Of a DNA stretch of 64,000 bases, positions 32,547 to 40,689 are shown piece after piece. The first letter of the stretch is position 1; each line of letters begins with the position of its first letter. A program made the translations under genes and the position numbers. Below the pieces are notes generated by a model that had not been told where the DNA came from, made no database searches, and worked only from the letters and a program-made list of their open reading frames with translations. The stretch is from a virus, in IMG/VR virus record IMGVR_UViG_3300027833_000035, positions 1-64,000 of that record; one strand, 5' to 3'.

Positions 32547-33524
32547 ATGGTGTTCCATATAACTTAGTACACCTTTATCAATACATGTCATTAAATTTTT
32601 ACAATTGGCACAGTTATCAGATTTACTTGAATAAGCCAACTGTGACATGAACTTATTGTCTTTTACCTGAGTCCACGACTCAATATCATTTTCATCCTTG
32701 ACTACAAAATTATCTGTACCAATTAAAGCTATATCATATACGAATGGTGTCCAAAAGAAACGTTCGTTACAATAAGTATAATTTAATTCTAAAGAACCAC
32801 CTTGCGCTTGGTCAATAAATGTTTTAGGCATAAGATCGTCAGCAAAGTCATAGTTCTTCCATTTTTCAATAAGATGTTTTTGAACTTTAGATTTTGGCGC
32901 TCGGAAAAACGATGGATTTAAAGTAAGAATAGAATCAAACTGTTCTTCAACGAGTTTTGACATTTCGAGTACCTTATGGTTCTCAACATCATCATTACCC
33001 ATATTATATACCATATAATAATTTAAATCATCTGTCAACCCGTTTAATATATCTAATTTATATTTAAGTACATTCCAATTAACAGGTGGCTGCAACGCTA
33101 TATTACAATCATACATAAATCCATCAGCTTTTGGAATACTATTTAATAACTCAATAACATTATAATCAATCTTTTCCAATGTTGTAACGAATTGAATAGT
33201 AGTTACTTTACTTAAACACTCTCGGAATGTTTCATCTTTTAATAACTCTGTAATATTATTATTACCAAATAAATCAGTTGGACCAATATTAATGGTTGAC
33301 ACGCGGTACCCATTGGTATTAAATAAATCAATGGCATTATTTAATCTATCAAACGATCCCATATTTGAACCGAGTTTATTAACAAAACAACCTTTGCATT
33401 TAAACTCGCAGCCAGATAATACCTCACAATTAAACTGTACTTTGATTTCATGTCCTTCATTAAAGGATAAATCAAAATCCTTATCGGCTTGAGCAGCACG
33501 TTTATTATTAGTAACTATTCCCAT
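32496..33524 (-). CDS. Radical SAM enzyme E (GPTD subfamily)
   Basis: This is the last of five related minus-strand radical SAM genes. From the ATG at 33524 (GAGG ribosome site, 17-bp overlap with the upstream gene) the 342-residue product has LSGCEFKCKGCFVNK with cluster cysteines at 39, 43 and 46. TINIGPTDLFGNNN stands where GGEP normally lies. The C-terminal end has an auxiliary cluster set, CANCKNLMTC plus a later TACVFPG. FFWTPFVYD matches the LSPFxYE motif of its paralogues. It overlaps the opposite-strand unknown gene by 51 bp. Confidence 0.85.
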   Translation of the reverse strand: MGIVTNNKRAAQADKDFDLSFNEGHEIKVQFNCEVLSGCEFKCKGCFVNKLGSNMGSFDRLNNAIDLFNTNGYRVSTINIGPTDLFGNNNITELLKDETFRECLSKVTTIQFVTTLEKIDYNVIELLNSIPKADGFMYDCNIALQPPVNWNVLKYKLDILNGLTDDLNYYMVYNMGNDDVENHKVLEMSKLVEEQFDSILTLNPSFFRAPKSKVQKHLIEKWKNYDFADDLMPKTFIDQAQGGSLELNYTYCNERFFWTPFVYDIALIGTDNFVVKDENDIESWTQVKDNKFMSQLAYSSKSDNCANCKNLMTCIDKGVLSYMEHHSLTACVFPGVITTDKG

Positions 33525-34662
33525 GGTAAACCTCATCATCATATAAACCAATTACATCTTTATTTAAAATACATTCTTTTCTTCCATCAAATACGGTATC
33601 CATAATCATTGGAACCATTCTATTCACGCATATATTTAAATACTTACAATCGCCGCATTCTTTGCTTCCACTATTTTCAATCTGTTTAACAACGATTTCG
33701 TCTTTCTTTTTTAGAATATAATCAGTTATATCCGCGTCAGGCAGCATCAACCAACCATTATCAACTTTAAAATCATCTGTATGGATCTGAGCATTCTCAT
33801 ATATGAATGGAGACAAATACATATCACCGTGGTATATACTGACTACCGAATAATGAAATGCTTTATGTGATACATCACCTTGTAAGAAATGGAATTTGTT
33901 TTTAAACTTATGTGGATCTGCAGCCAACCGAGTTAGCATATCGTTCCATTCAAATAGTTTATTTCCATGTTTTGCACTATGATTAAAAGAACGTACTACT
34001 GATGGCAATACTTCAATAACAGTTTCATACCTACTCCTAACAAACTCAATGGCAGGGAATAGTATATCCTCTACACCTTGTACGATATTAGTAGCCATAC
34101 TTATTTCAAAGTTTAAAGAACTATTCTTAAACGTTTCAACTCTTTCGTCGAGTGCATCTAAGTATACTTGATCGTTCATTAATCTATTTAAATCCAAAGC
34201 GATTTGTACATCCCATGCTTCAACGACCTTACCCAGCGGTGAGTTTTCAATAGATTTTATCTTACCCTCAATATCCTTTTCAGATAATGATCCAAGTATA
34301 GAACAGTTATGTTGGATATTTCTATTATCCTCAGGCATCATTAATATAGCATCAGCAAGCCTTTGATTATTAATAATCTCTTCTAAATTTTGAGCACCAT
34401 AAAAGTCAGTAGGTCCGATTACAATATCGTCCAATACAACATCAGTTCTATCTTTTAATTCATACGCCAAGGAATGAAACGTTGCGATTGAGTTTGGGTT
34501 CCAATTACCTTTACGTTTAACAAAACAACCCGGACACATATATGAACAGCCTTCAAGTATTTCAAGGTTGACTTGTATTTTATATTCTTTCATATTGTCG
34601 ATTGAAGTAAATTCCTCACCACGTCCACCGTCTACAATATTTTTCCAATCATTATTTAACAT
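33508..34662 (-). CDS. Radical SAM enzyme F (GPTD subfamily)
   Basis: The 384-residue product has LEGCSYMCPGCFVKRKGN (C39, C43, C46) and IVIGPTDFYGAQN. The C-terminus has MYLSPFIYENAQI and auxiliary-cluster cysteines C336, C339 and C345 (CGDCKYLNIC) plus C364 (ECILNKD). Four of the five paralogues share the first-Cys position 39 when the best start codons are used, which supports the start choice. AAAGGA precedes the ATG. It overlaps its neighbours by 11-17 bp. The shared layout suggests recent duplication followed by specialisation, perhaps for different residues of one target. Confidence 0.87.
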   Translation of the reverse strand: MLNNDWKNIVDGGRGEEFTSIDNMKEYKIQVNLEILEGCSYMCPGCFVKRKGNWNPNSIATFHSLAYELKDRTDVVLDDIVIGPTDFYGAQNLEEIINNQRLADAILMMPEDNRNIQHNCSILGSLSEKDIEGKIKSIENSPLGKVVEAWDVQIALDLNRLMNDQVYLDALDERVETFKNSSLNFEISMATNIVQGVEDILFPAIEFVRSRYETVIEVLPSVVRSFNHSAKHGNKLFEWNDMLTRLAADPHKFKNKFHFLQGDVSHKAFHYSVVSIYHGDMYLSPFIYENAQIHTDDFKVDNGWLMLPDADITDYILKKKDEIVVKQIENSGSKECGDCKYLNICVNRMVPMIMDTVFDGRKECILNKDVIGLYDDEVYHGNSY

Positions 34663-35809
34663 ATGATATATCCTTTAAACGTTTTAGTTCTGGGTCGTCG
34701 TCATCAGTAACCAAAAACTTTTTACGATAACCATTCTTATCGTTTTCAACTGAATAGCCATCCCATTCATACATTGTTTGAGCAGGACCATTATAGTTGT
34801 TTATATTATTTAGCATATTCTCTTTAGGAGCAATGCAGCGATCTACTCCGAGGTAATCCCTTAACATTATTATTTTTCTATTATAACAACTAAAGAACAA
34901 CGGACAATCCTCACACTCAGTTCCTTTTGCTCTTTCAATTTGATGTTCAACCATTGGAACAACGTCATTAAAAGATTTTACTTTAAACATATCATCGTAT
35001 ATAGCCATGTTCTCATACATGAATGGACTTAAATACCATTCACCACGTTTATAGTTTAACACAGTGTAATTAATACCTGCATGAGAATGGTCTACCATAA
35101 TATTGTTTAGCTTTGACTCTTGGTGCCATGTGCTAAAGTATTCATTAAACTCATCGAGTGTCTTTAAGATTATGTTTGCTTTATGAGAACGAGATACTGA
35201 CGGAATAAAATCCAATATAGTATCAAAACGTTTTACTGCTTGATCGTGTAATGCTTCATAATCTAATCCATAATCTTTAATATTAACAACAAACGTATAA
35301 GTAACCTCATGCATAATATGTTTATCTATATAAGCTAACATATCTGATATATGTTTCGTGTATTCATCAGTAAAGAATTTATGTGGATTTGTAGCGATAC
35401 CAATTTCTATTTCAGTATCGAGGTTAATGTTATCCATAAGAAAATTACAGAACTTTTTAATATCACCATCAATAAGAGTTGACACAAAAGCTAGGATAGG
35501 AGAGTTTTCATTAATAATATCTACGAGTTCTGGCATTACTTCATAGAAATTTTCTGATGCCAAAAAGTCTGTTGGACCGATTAATATTTCATCAACAAGT
35601 ATTCCTTGGTCAGTAATCGAACGTATAAACTCTTTTGCCATAAATATTTGGCTTTTATCGCTAGCGTTCCCCCGTCTATGTACAAAGCACCCAGGGCACT
35701 TGTGGTGACAACCGTCTAGTATATCCATTTGAATTTTGACGGCACTGACGGGCTTAGTTTGGGTCTCTGTGGTCATCTCATAATAGAGATTATTTTTAAT
35801 CAGAGGCAT
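34652..35809 (-). CDS. Radical SAM enzyme G (GPTD subfamily)
   Basis: The 385-residue product has LDGCHHKCPGCFVHRRGN (C34, C38, C41) and ILIGPTDFLASEN, then EWYLSPFMYENMAIY. The auxiliary cluster is CEDCPLFFSC followed by DRCIAPKE. An extra C-terminal tail of about 60 residues (TMYEWDGYSVENDKNGYRKKFLVTDDDDPELKRLK) sets it apart from the paralogues. AAGGAATATAT precedes the start codon. It overlaps the upstream gene H by 14 bp and gene F by 11 bp. Confidence 0.87.
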   Translation of the reverse strand: MPLIKNNLYYEMTTETQTKPVSAVKIQMDILDGCHHKCPGCFVHRRGNASDKSQIFMAKEFIRSITDQGILVDEILIGPTDFLASENFYEVMPELVDIINENSPILAFVSTLIDGDIKKFCNFLMDNINLDTEIEIGIATNPHKFFTDEYTKHISDMLAYIDKHIMHEVTYTFVVNIKDYGLDYEALHDQAVKRFDTILDFIPSVSRSHKANIILKTLDEFNEYFSTWHQESKLNNIMVDHSHAGINYTVLNYKRGEWYLSPFMYENMAIYDDMFKVKSFNDVVPMVEHQIERAKGTECEDCPLFFSCYNRKIIMLRDYLGVDRCIAPKENMLNNINNYNGPAQTMYEWDGYSVENDKNGYRKKFLVTDDDDPELKRLKDISYVK

Positions 35810-36818
35810 ACATATATTCCTTCAATGCGACGCAGTTATCTAATCCTCGCGACTCCATATATAAATGTATATTACGTTCAGCACAGCTCATCATATATTT
35901 GCAGCCATTACAATCATCAACCTGTTGAGCATATTCAATATTATCATATAAAGTATTTGCATCCATCGTTGTTTCAAAATTTGGAGTTCTTTGAATAATA
36001 ACATCATATAAGAATGGATTTAAATATAGTTTATTATTATAAAAGCTATAGTTTTGGCAGCCATATCCATTAAACTTTGCATCAAAGAATGTATAAAGAT
36101 TAAGCCATTTTTTATCAATGTTTTGCTCAACCATTTCGCGTCTAAAGTTTGCTAGGTGCTGTTCCACCTTACCGCGTGCATTCCTATCTGTTAGAAACGA
36201 CGGCGTAATTATAACTGGTGCATTATAATCATCAAATATTCGTTGACATAAATCATTATAGCCGATACGTTTAAATACATCTTTATGGTAATTAACTCTA
36301 AATTGAACTGAACCTAATTCAAACATTTTGAGTTTACGGTTCCAATCGTCTAGTTCTCCATCAAGGTACTTATCTATATCTAAAACGATTTTAAAATCAA
36401 TATCAGGTACTCTGTGAATGCCTTCGTATAAACTCCAAATCTTATCGAGCTTATCCTTTATTTCAGCATATGGTTGAAGTAACGTTGATGTAAATCCAAC
36501 TGCCGATATTTCATAAAGCTTTTTCATATATGGATGGTTCATAATCTCGTAGAAGTTCTCTGCGTCAAAAATGTCAGTAGGACCAACCGTTATTTCGTCA
36601 GGATAATAAGAACCATTAATTAAAAGATTATAAAGCGTTTCTAAATTATCAGCCTTAGTAAGGTTCTTACGTGGAATAAAACAACCTGGGCACGACTGAG
36701 CGCAGCCATGTAATATGTCTAAGTTTATTTCAGTACGTAAAAAGTCTGTATTAATAGGGCTTTTATTTTCATCATACGTATAGTAACCTGCGTATGTTTT
36801 ATTCAGTTTCACTGTCAT
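35796..36818 (-). CDS. Radical SAM enzyme H (GPTD subfamily)
   Basis: From the ATG at 36818 (GAGG in the preceding gene as ribosome site) the 340-residue product has LHGCAQSCPGCFIPRKN with cysteines 39, 43 and 46. ITVGPTDIFDAEN follows, then LYLNPFLYDVII, CNGCKYMMSC and DNCVALKEYM. A longer in-frame start exists at 36905 but would put the cluster cysteines 29 residues further in than in the paralogues and lies inside the upstream gene. The gene overlaps the unknown 278-residue gene by 20 bp and gene G by 14 bp. Confidence 0.85.
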   Translation of the reverse strand: MTVKLNKTYAGYYTYDENKSPINTDFLRTEINLDILHGCAQSCPGCFIPRKNLTKADNLETLYNLLINGSYYPDEITVGPTDIFDAENFYEIMNHPYMKKLYEISAVGFTSTLLQPYAEIKDKLDKIWSLYEGIHRVPDIDFKIVLDIDKYLDGELDDWNRKLKMFELGSVQFRVNYHKDVFKRIGYNDLCQRIFDDYNAPVIITPSFLTDRNARGKVEQHLANFRREMVEQNIDKKWLNLYTFFDAKFNGYGCQNYSFYNNKLYLNPFLYDVIIQRTPNFETTMDANTLYDNIEYAQQVDDCNGCKYMMSCAERNIHLYMESRGLDNCVALKEYMYASD

Positions 36819-37635
36819 TAGTATTGGCCTCGGCTTCCGATTGAATATCAGCTTTAATGTCAGCCTCGATTTCCTCTTCAGTTTTTGGTTTTGGAATATC
36901 AACACTAATAATAAATCCAGGAGGCATCATTGATAAAATGTTATTTGTAATATTAGCTTGTGTCAATACATAAAACAAATCTTTACCAAAGTATGCTGGC
37001 TTATCGTTATACATTTGTTTATTATATTGCATTTTAAATCCAAGCATAGAACAAACTAATAGGAAACCATCCCAACCGTCAGTAAGGAGACGCGCAACGT
37101 TTGGACCACACACTGTTGGTTTATCAACTACTGTAATTTGGTCAACTGCGTCTTTTACTTCAATTTCAATTGCTTTGTTTTCATCTGATAAATTTTCGTG
37201 GAATTTACAGATTACGAATGGAATAAGTTCAGCCATGTTATTACAAACTTCATCAATCAAATCAATATGTTTATCAACAAAATCGTGTAACTGATCTTTA
37301 CTAAATATGTCAAGTAATTGCTGTTCTAAACCATTAAACTCATATCTATATCTAGCTTTAATAGCCATCACAACAAACCGTGATAGGAAAGGGCTATCAA
37401 TAATAAAGTCTGATTTAATATATTCCAACAACAAGTCTTCATCGACTTGAGCAAAAGTTGTTTTAAAGTTAGTGTTTGCTAAATAAATTAGAATATGTTT
37501 AGCTGACAGCTTTTCTTTAGATGCCAAATAATCTACCCATAAAACAAAATCTTCATCTTCTTCTTTTACCTTATAGATCTCAACTAAATTCTGAGGTGCT
37601 AATGGTAAAGTATATATATTTTTTTCTTCACTCAT
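36799..37635 (-). CDS. Unknown 278-residue acidic protein in the minus-strand radical SAM operon
   Basis: The product is helical and acidic, with no cluster cysteines or transmembrane segments. Notable stretches are IYTLPLAPQNLVEIYKVKEEDEDFVLWVDYLASKEKLS, SPFLSRFVVMAIKARYRYEF and a strongly acidic C-terminus (TEEEIEADIKADIQSEAEANTNDSETE). It lies between radical SAM genes H and I. A CATAAATA sequence (7/8 late consensus) 28 bp upstream could give extra transcription. Candidate roles are a precursor-binding partner, a scaffold for the enzymes or a virion component. None is shown by the sequence. Confidence 0.65.
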   Translation of the reverse strand: MSEEKNIYTLPLAPQNLVEIYKVKEEDEDFVLWVDYLASKEKLSAKHILIYLANTNFKTTFAQVDEDLLLEYIKSDFIIDSPFLSRFVVMAIKARYRYEFNGLEQQLLDIFSKDQLHDFVDKHIDLIDEVCNNMAELIPFVICKFHENLSDENKAIEIEVKDAVDQITVVDKPTVCGPNVARLLTDGWDGFLLVCSMLGFKMQYNKQMYNDKPAYFGKDLFYVLTQANITNNILSMMPPGFIISVDIPKPKTEEEIEADIKADIQSEAEANTNDSETE

Positions 37636-37650
37636 AATAAAATCACTTTC

Positions 37651-38754
37651 TTATATCAATGGGTATTTATGAATTAAATATGGTATTCTGTTTTGGCGTT
37701 TTGAAAAGAACTGAACATCTGTATTGATTAACGCTAAGTCTTCTCTAATATTATCTGTGTTAAAGTTTCTTTCTAAAACCTTTTTAACGATAGGGAACAC
37801 ATTATTGATTTCAGTATATAGATCCATGTATTCCCAACCATCCGCTGTAGTATCAGCTTTGTTTTGGTGAACCGCAATAAAATCAGCATCGTCTTTAACT
37901 TTATTCCATAACTCTTCTAATAAGTAAAACGCAAGTGTGTAGTTAGATTTATTAGCAGCATTTACATATACATCTTTAAAGAATTGTTTTTTGTCTGTAG
38001 CCCAATCATTCGCGTCAGTTGCATTGGCATTCATATAATCAATGACTGACATAATGTATGCTGAATAGTGACGACGTGAAGTAAAGTGTTCCATAACATC
38101 TCTTGCCATAACTGGTGAATGGATAGTAAACTTCTCAACGATTAATTCTGAAATCGGTGTACATGGATAAAAATCATTTAAGAAGAACAATAAGTCATAA
38201 CTAAAGTTTTTACCATTTTGATATGTAATTACCCAAGGTGTTTCGCCTTCAGCATTTAATAAAGTATTCGTGTGGTTTCTAACATCGTTATAAACTGTTG
38301 AGTCACTCATTAATGATAATACTAAATCTTGGTTAATCACTGCTTCCATATAATGGGCAGTCATAGAATTAATTGTTGTTGCATCGGCATCAGGGTAGAA
38401 ACCAGAGGCTGTTAATAATCCAGCGGTATATTTAGCAAATACTTTAATCATATCCTCTTCGTCTGTAAACATAAGGATACGTTTATCACTGTTTTGAATA
38501 TAGTCAGCATTAGCAACGTCTTCCCATTGCTCAAAATCCAATAGTGAAGCAGCATTAGAACGTGCGTTATTTGCCAACAATTCGTATTCAGCAGGCTGAA
38601 GGAATGCATCTTCAATATCAGGATGAACGATTGTAATTCTTCTTGGCTCAGCAGTATGATAAAAAGAATTTAATTCACCAATTACTGTTTCAACGTTTTG
38701 CGTATTTGTAATATACTTTTTATTATTTAAGTAATATAAACTCTGTCCAATCAT
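37651..38754 (-). CDS. Unknown 367-residue protein in the minus-strand radical SAM operon
   Basis: I use ATG 38754, whose ATGA overlaps the stop of radical SAM gene I and which has an AGGAG ribosome site. The product begins MIGQSLYYLNNKKYITNTQNV and is mostly helical, with PRRITIVHPDIEDAFLQPAEYELL, FTSRRHYSAYIMSVIDYMN and AFYLLEELWNKVKDDADF. It has no recognisable catalytic motif and almost no cysteine, so it is not a radical SAM enzyme. Its strict coupling to gene I suggests that the two proteins work together. A partner that presents the CHxS tail is a reasonable but unproven guess. Confidence 0.65.
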   Translation of the reverse strand: MIGQSLYYLNNKKYITNTQNVETVIGELNSFYHTAEPRRITIVHPDIEDAFLQPAEYELLANNARSNAASLLDFEQWEDVANADYIQNSDKRILMFTDEEDMIKVFAKYTAGLLTASGFYPDADATTINSMTAHYMEAVINQDLVLSLMSDSTVYNDVRNHTNTLLNAEGETPWVITYQNGKNFSYDLLFFLNDFYPCTPISELIVEKFTIHSPVMARDVMEHFTSRRHYSAYIMSVIDYMNANATDANDWATDKKQFFKDVYVNAANKSNYTLAFYLLEELWNKVKDDADFIAVHQNKADTTADGWEYMDLYTEINNVFPIVKKVLERNFNTDNIREDLALINTDVQFFSKRQNRIPYLIHKYPLI

Positions 38755-39926
38755 AATTTTGCTCCTAATTTTTCTATTGCGTCGTCGTTCCAAGTGAAAT
38801 CGTATGGATTATATTCAGCAAGAACATCTTTGTTCAATACACAGCCATTAACATTTAATGATTCTTGGGCTTCAAAGATCAGTCTACTTGCGCAGGCAAC
38901 TGCGAATTTACAGTCAGCACAGTCTTTTACTTTACTCGACTTATTTATACCTTTTGTTACTAATTCATTTTTACGATCTAATATTTCTTCGAATGTTAAA
39001 CCAGTAACATCTAAATTTTTATTACCTAAGAAAAACGCTTGTTCATGTAGCATTACATTTAGGTGTGTGGTTGGACCATTTTCTCCTGGAACAATTGTAA
39101 GTCCAACAAAGTTAATTGAGTTACAATAAAGATTAGCCATTGACATAACAGTTTCTTGTGCGTTATCTTTATCAATAACTCTACCAAGGAAATCGTTCCA
39201 TCCAAACAAATTCTTTCTTTGAACCAATTGTGAGTTTGCCCTAGAAAAAGCAGGGTTCATTTCTACGATTGTTTCATATTCATTTACAGATTTTTGGATA
39301 ATCTTATTGTATGTTTCTTTATCAATCTTTTTGCCAACAACGTTAGAAGCCTGAAGTGTCCACGACCAATCCATTTGTTTTGGCGTATTGTTTTTAAAGA
39401 ACTCTACCTTTTCCATAACGTTATCAAAGTATTCATCATCATTTAACATCTGCTCTACTCTGCCGATTGGCATAATAAATTCGATAATCATTTCGCGGCG
39501 ATACTTATCTTCATCGTCAAGTACAGCAAAGATTTCTTTTACTTTATCCATAGTTGCTAAATCAAATTTAGCAGGTGCCGCGATACGAGCTCCGGTATGT
39601 TCTCTCATAATCTCTTGGACTACTGAGTTATTTAATACTGACTCTGTATTCTTGGCAGTGAAAAAGTCTGTTGGTCCAATAACGAATTCTCTTAGGTTAA
39701 GGCCAGTTCTTTTTACACCATCGGCAAGTTCTTTTGCTCTATCAATAATTTGTTGGTTCATAGCAGGGTCAATGTTTTTATCAACGAAACAACCTAGGCA
39801 GCCGTGATTACATCCAGCCAAAACTTCCATTTGAATTAAAACATCAAACTTAGTAGCATCCGAAGGTGTTAGACTTTCTGGTCCTGAGTACCTCATTTGC
39901 TTACAATATGATTTTTGCATTGACAT
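38751..39926 (-). CDS. Radical SAM enzyme I (GPTD subfamily), first after the CHxS proteins
   Basis: The ATG at 39926 is 1 bp after the stop of the second CHxS gene, and its ribosome site (AGAGGAAGAAG) is the coding sequence for the RGRR tail of that gene. The 391-residue product has LAGCNHGCLGCFVDK (C39, C43, C46), FVIGPTDFFTAKN at 82-92, and auxiliary-cluster cysteines C336, C339, C345 (CADCKFAVAC) and C362. Its LSPFxYE-like region reads HLNVMLHEQAFF, more diverged than in the other four. Its position makes it the first candidate to act on the CHxS tails. Confidence 0.88.
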   Translation of the reverse strand: MSMQKSYCKQMRYSGPESLTPSDATKFDVLIQMEVLAGCNHGCLGCFVDKNIDPAMNQQIIDRAKELADGVKRTGLNLREFVIGPTDFFTAKNTESVLNNSVVQEIMREHTGARIAAPAKFDLATMDKVKEIFAVLDDEDKYRREMIIEFIMPIGRVEQMLNDDEYFDNVMEKVEFFKNNTPKQMDWSWTLQASNVVGKKIDKETYNKIIQKSVNEYETIVEMNPAFSRANSQLVQRKNLFGWNDFLGRVIDKDNAQETVMSMANLYCNSINFVGLTIVPGENGPTTHLNVMLHEQAFFLGNKNLDVTGLTFEEILDRKNELVTKGINKSSKVKDCADCKFAVACASRLIFEAQESLNVNGCVLNKDVLAEYNPYDFTWNDDAIEKLGAKL

Positions 39927-39927
39927 G

Positions 39928-40308
39928 TTATCTTCTTCCTCTCGAACTGTGACAACTACTATGGCAGCTGGCATGACAGTAATAAGCATTGATTGTTCGG
40001 TTACTCATTCTGCCTTCTATTAAGTCGACTGTTCTTCTAGTTAAATCTTCTAATGTATCAACAATATCTTGTGCGTAAATTATCTGACCTGAATTAATGC
40101 CACCATCTACATAGTTATTATATACATAATAGTTTGCATTCACAAATTCAAATCTATGATAATGCCATTGGCCTGTGGTATAACTTGTAACACCTGTACC
40201 ATTAACATATGCGTTAACATAAATTCCAACATTTCTATCAAACGTTCTTAATTGTTGTCCACCATACGTCATTACATACGAATTAACGTCACCTCTATCC
40301 ATAGTCAT
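39928..40308 (-). CDS. CHxS-tail protein 2 (candidate radical SAM substrate)
   Basis: The 126-residue protein is a tandem paralogue of the upstream gene. Residues 1-108 look like a small beta-rich domain (QLRTFDRNVGIYVNAYV, TSYTTGQWHYHRFEFVNANYYVYNNYVDGG). The C-terminus reads YCHASCHSSCHSSRGRR: three C-H-x-S repeats and a basic tail. It has no signal peptide. The start codon overlaps the upstream stop (TAATG), and the radical SAM gene I starts 1 bp after its stop. The tail could be the modified segment of a RiPP-like substrate. Alternatives are a metal-binding tail or a fibre-tip protein that is not modified. Confidence 0.8.
   Translation of the reverse strand: MTMDRGDVNSYVMTYGGQQLRTFDRNVGIYVNAYVNGTGVTSYTTGQWHYHRFEFVNANYYVYNNYVDGGINSGQIIYAQDIVDTLEDLTRRTVDLIEGRMSNRTINAYYCHASCHSSCHSSRGRR
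39931..39981 (-). other. CHxS repeat tail, copy 2
   Basis: Coding segment for YCHASCHSSCHSSRGRR, the last 17 residues of CHxS protein 2. It has three Cys-His-x-Ser units, and each contains a His-x-Ser triplet. Confidence 0.85.
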
Positions 40309-40688
40309 TAGCGGCGACCTCGCGAGCTATGACACGATGAGTGACAACTTGAATGGCAGTAATATGCGTTAATAGTTCTATTTGATAATCTTCCTTCAAC
40401 CAAATCAACAGTCCTCCGTACGACGTTACGAATTGAATCAATAACATTACCTGAACGAATAATTCCGCCGGTGTATATACCACTAGACATATACCCATTA
40501 TAATAAGAATATGAAGCGTTTACAAACTCGAACCGTGTATAATGCCATTGGCCTGTGGTATAACTGTATCGTCCACCGTTTGCATATACATAAGCATTAA
40601 TATAAAACCCAACGGTCTTATCAAAGGTTCGTAATTGTCGACCACATTGAGTCTGTAAACTACTATTTAACTGTGCATAACTTGGCAT
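40308..40688 (-). CDS. CHxS-tail protein 1 (candidate radical SAM substrate)
   Basis: The 126-residue protein begins PSYAQLNSSLQTQCGRQLRTFDKTVGFYINAYVY and shares the TTGQWHY-RFEFVNA core and LSNRTINAYY hinge with its paralogue. It ends CHSSCHSSCHSSRGRR. The gene starts 1 bp after the stop of the giant tail-fibre gene, a position where T-even phages encode fibre-tip adhesins or chaperones. The C-terminal tail is encoded with very different codons from its paralogue despite near-identical residues. It has no cluster motif of its own. Function as a virion tip protein with a modified tail is inference. Confidence 0.8.
   Translation of the reverse strand: MPSYAQLNSSLQTQCGRQLRTFDKTVGFYINAYVYANGGRYSYTTGQWHYTRFEFVNASYSYYNGYMSSGIYTGGIIRSGNVIDSIRNVVRRTVDLVEGRLSNRTINAYYCHSSCHSSCHSSRGRR
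40311..40361 (-). other. CHxS repeat tail, copy 1
   Basis: Coding segment for YCHSSCHSSCHSSRGRR in CHxS protein 1. It differs from copy 2 by one residue, while most synonymous positions have changed. Confidence 0.85.
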
Positions 40689-40689
40689 A

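Noticed and set aside
40295-40498. 67-residue minus-strand frame overlapping CHxS protein 1
   Set aside because: It is out of frame with the CHxS gene and lacks its own start signal. The CHxS frame is supported by a paralogue and by codon-level conservation.
39928-40688. Reading the CHxS tails as ordinary zinc fingers
   Set aside because: The C-H-x-S units are too tightly packed for classic zinc-finger spacing, and the globular part has no matching ligands. A metal-binding tail remains possible but is not a recognised finger.
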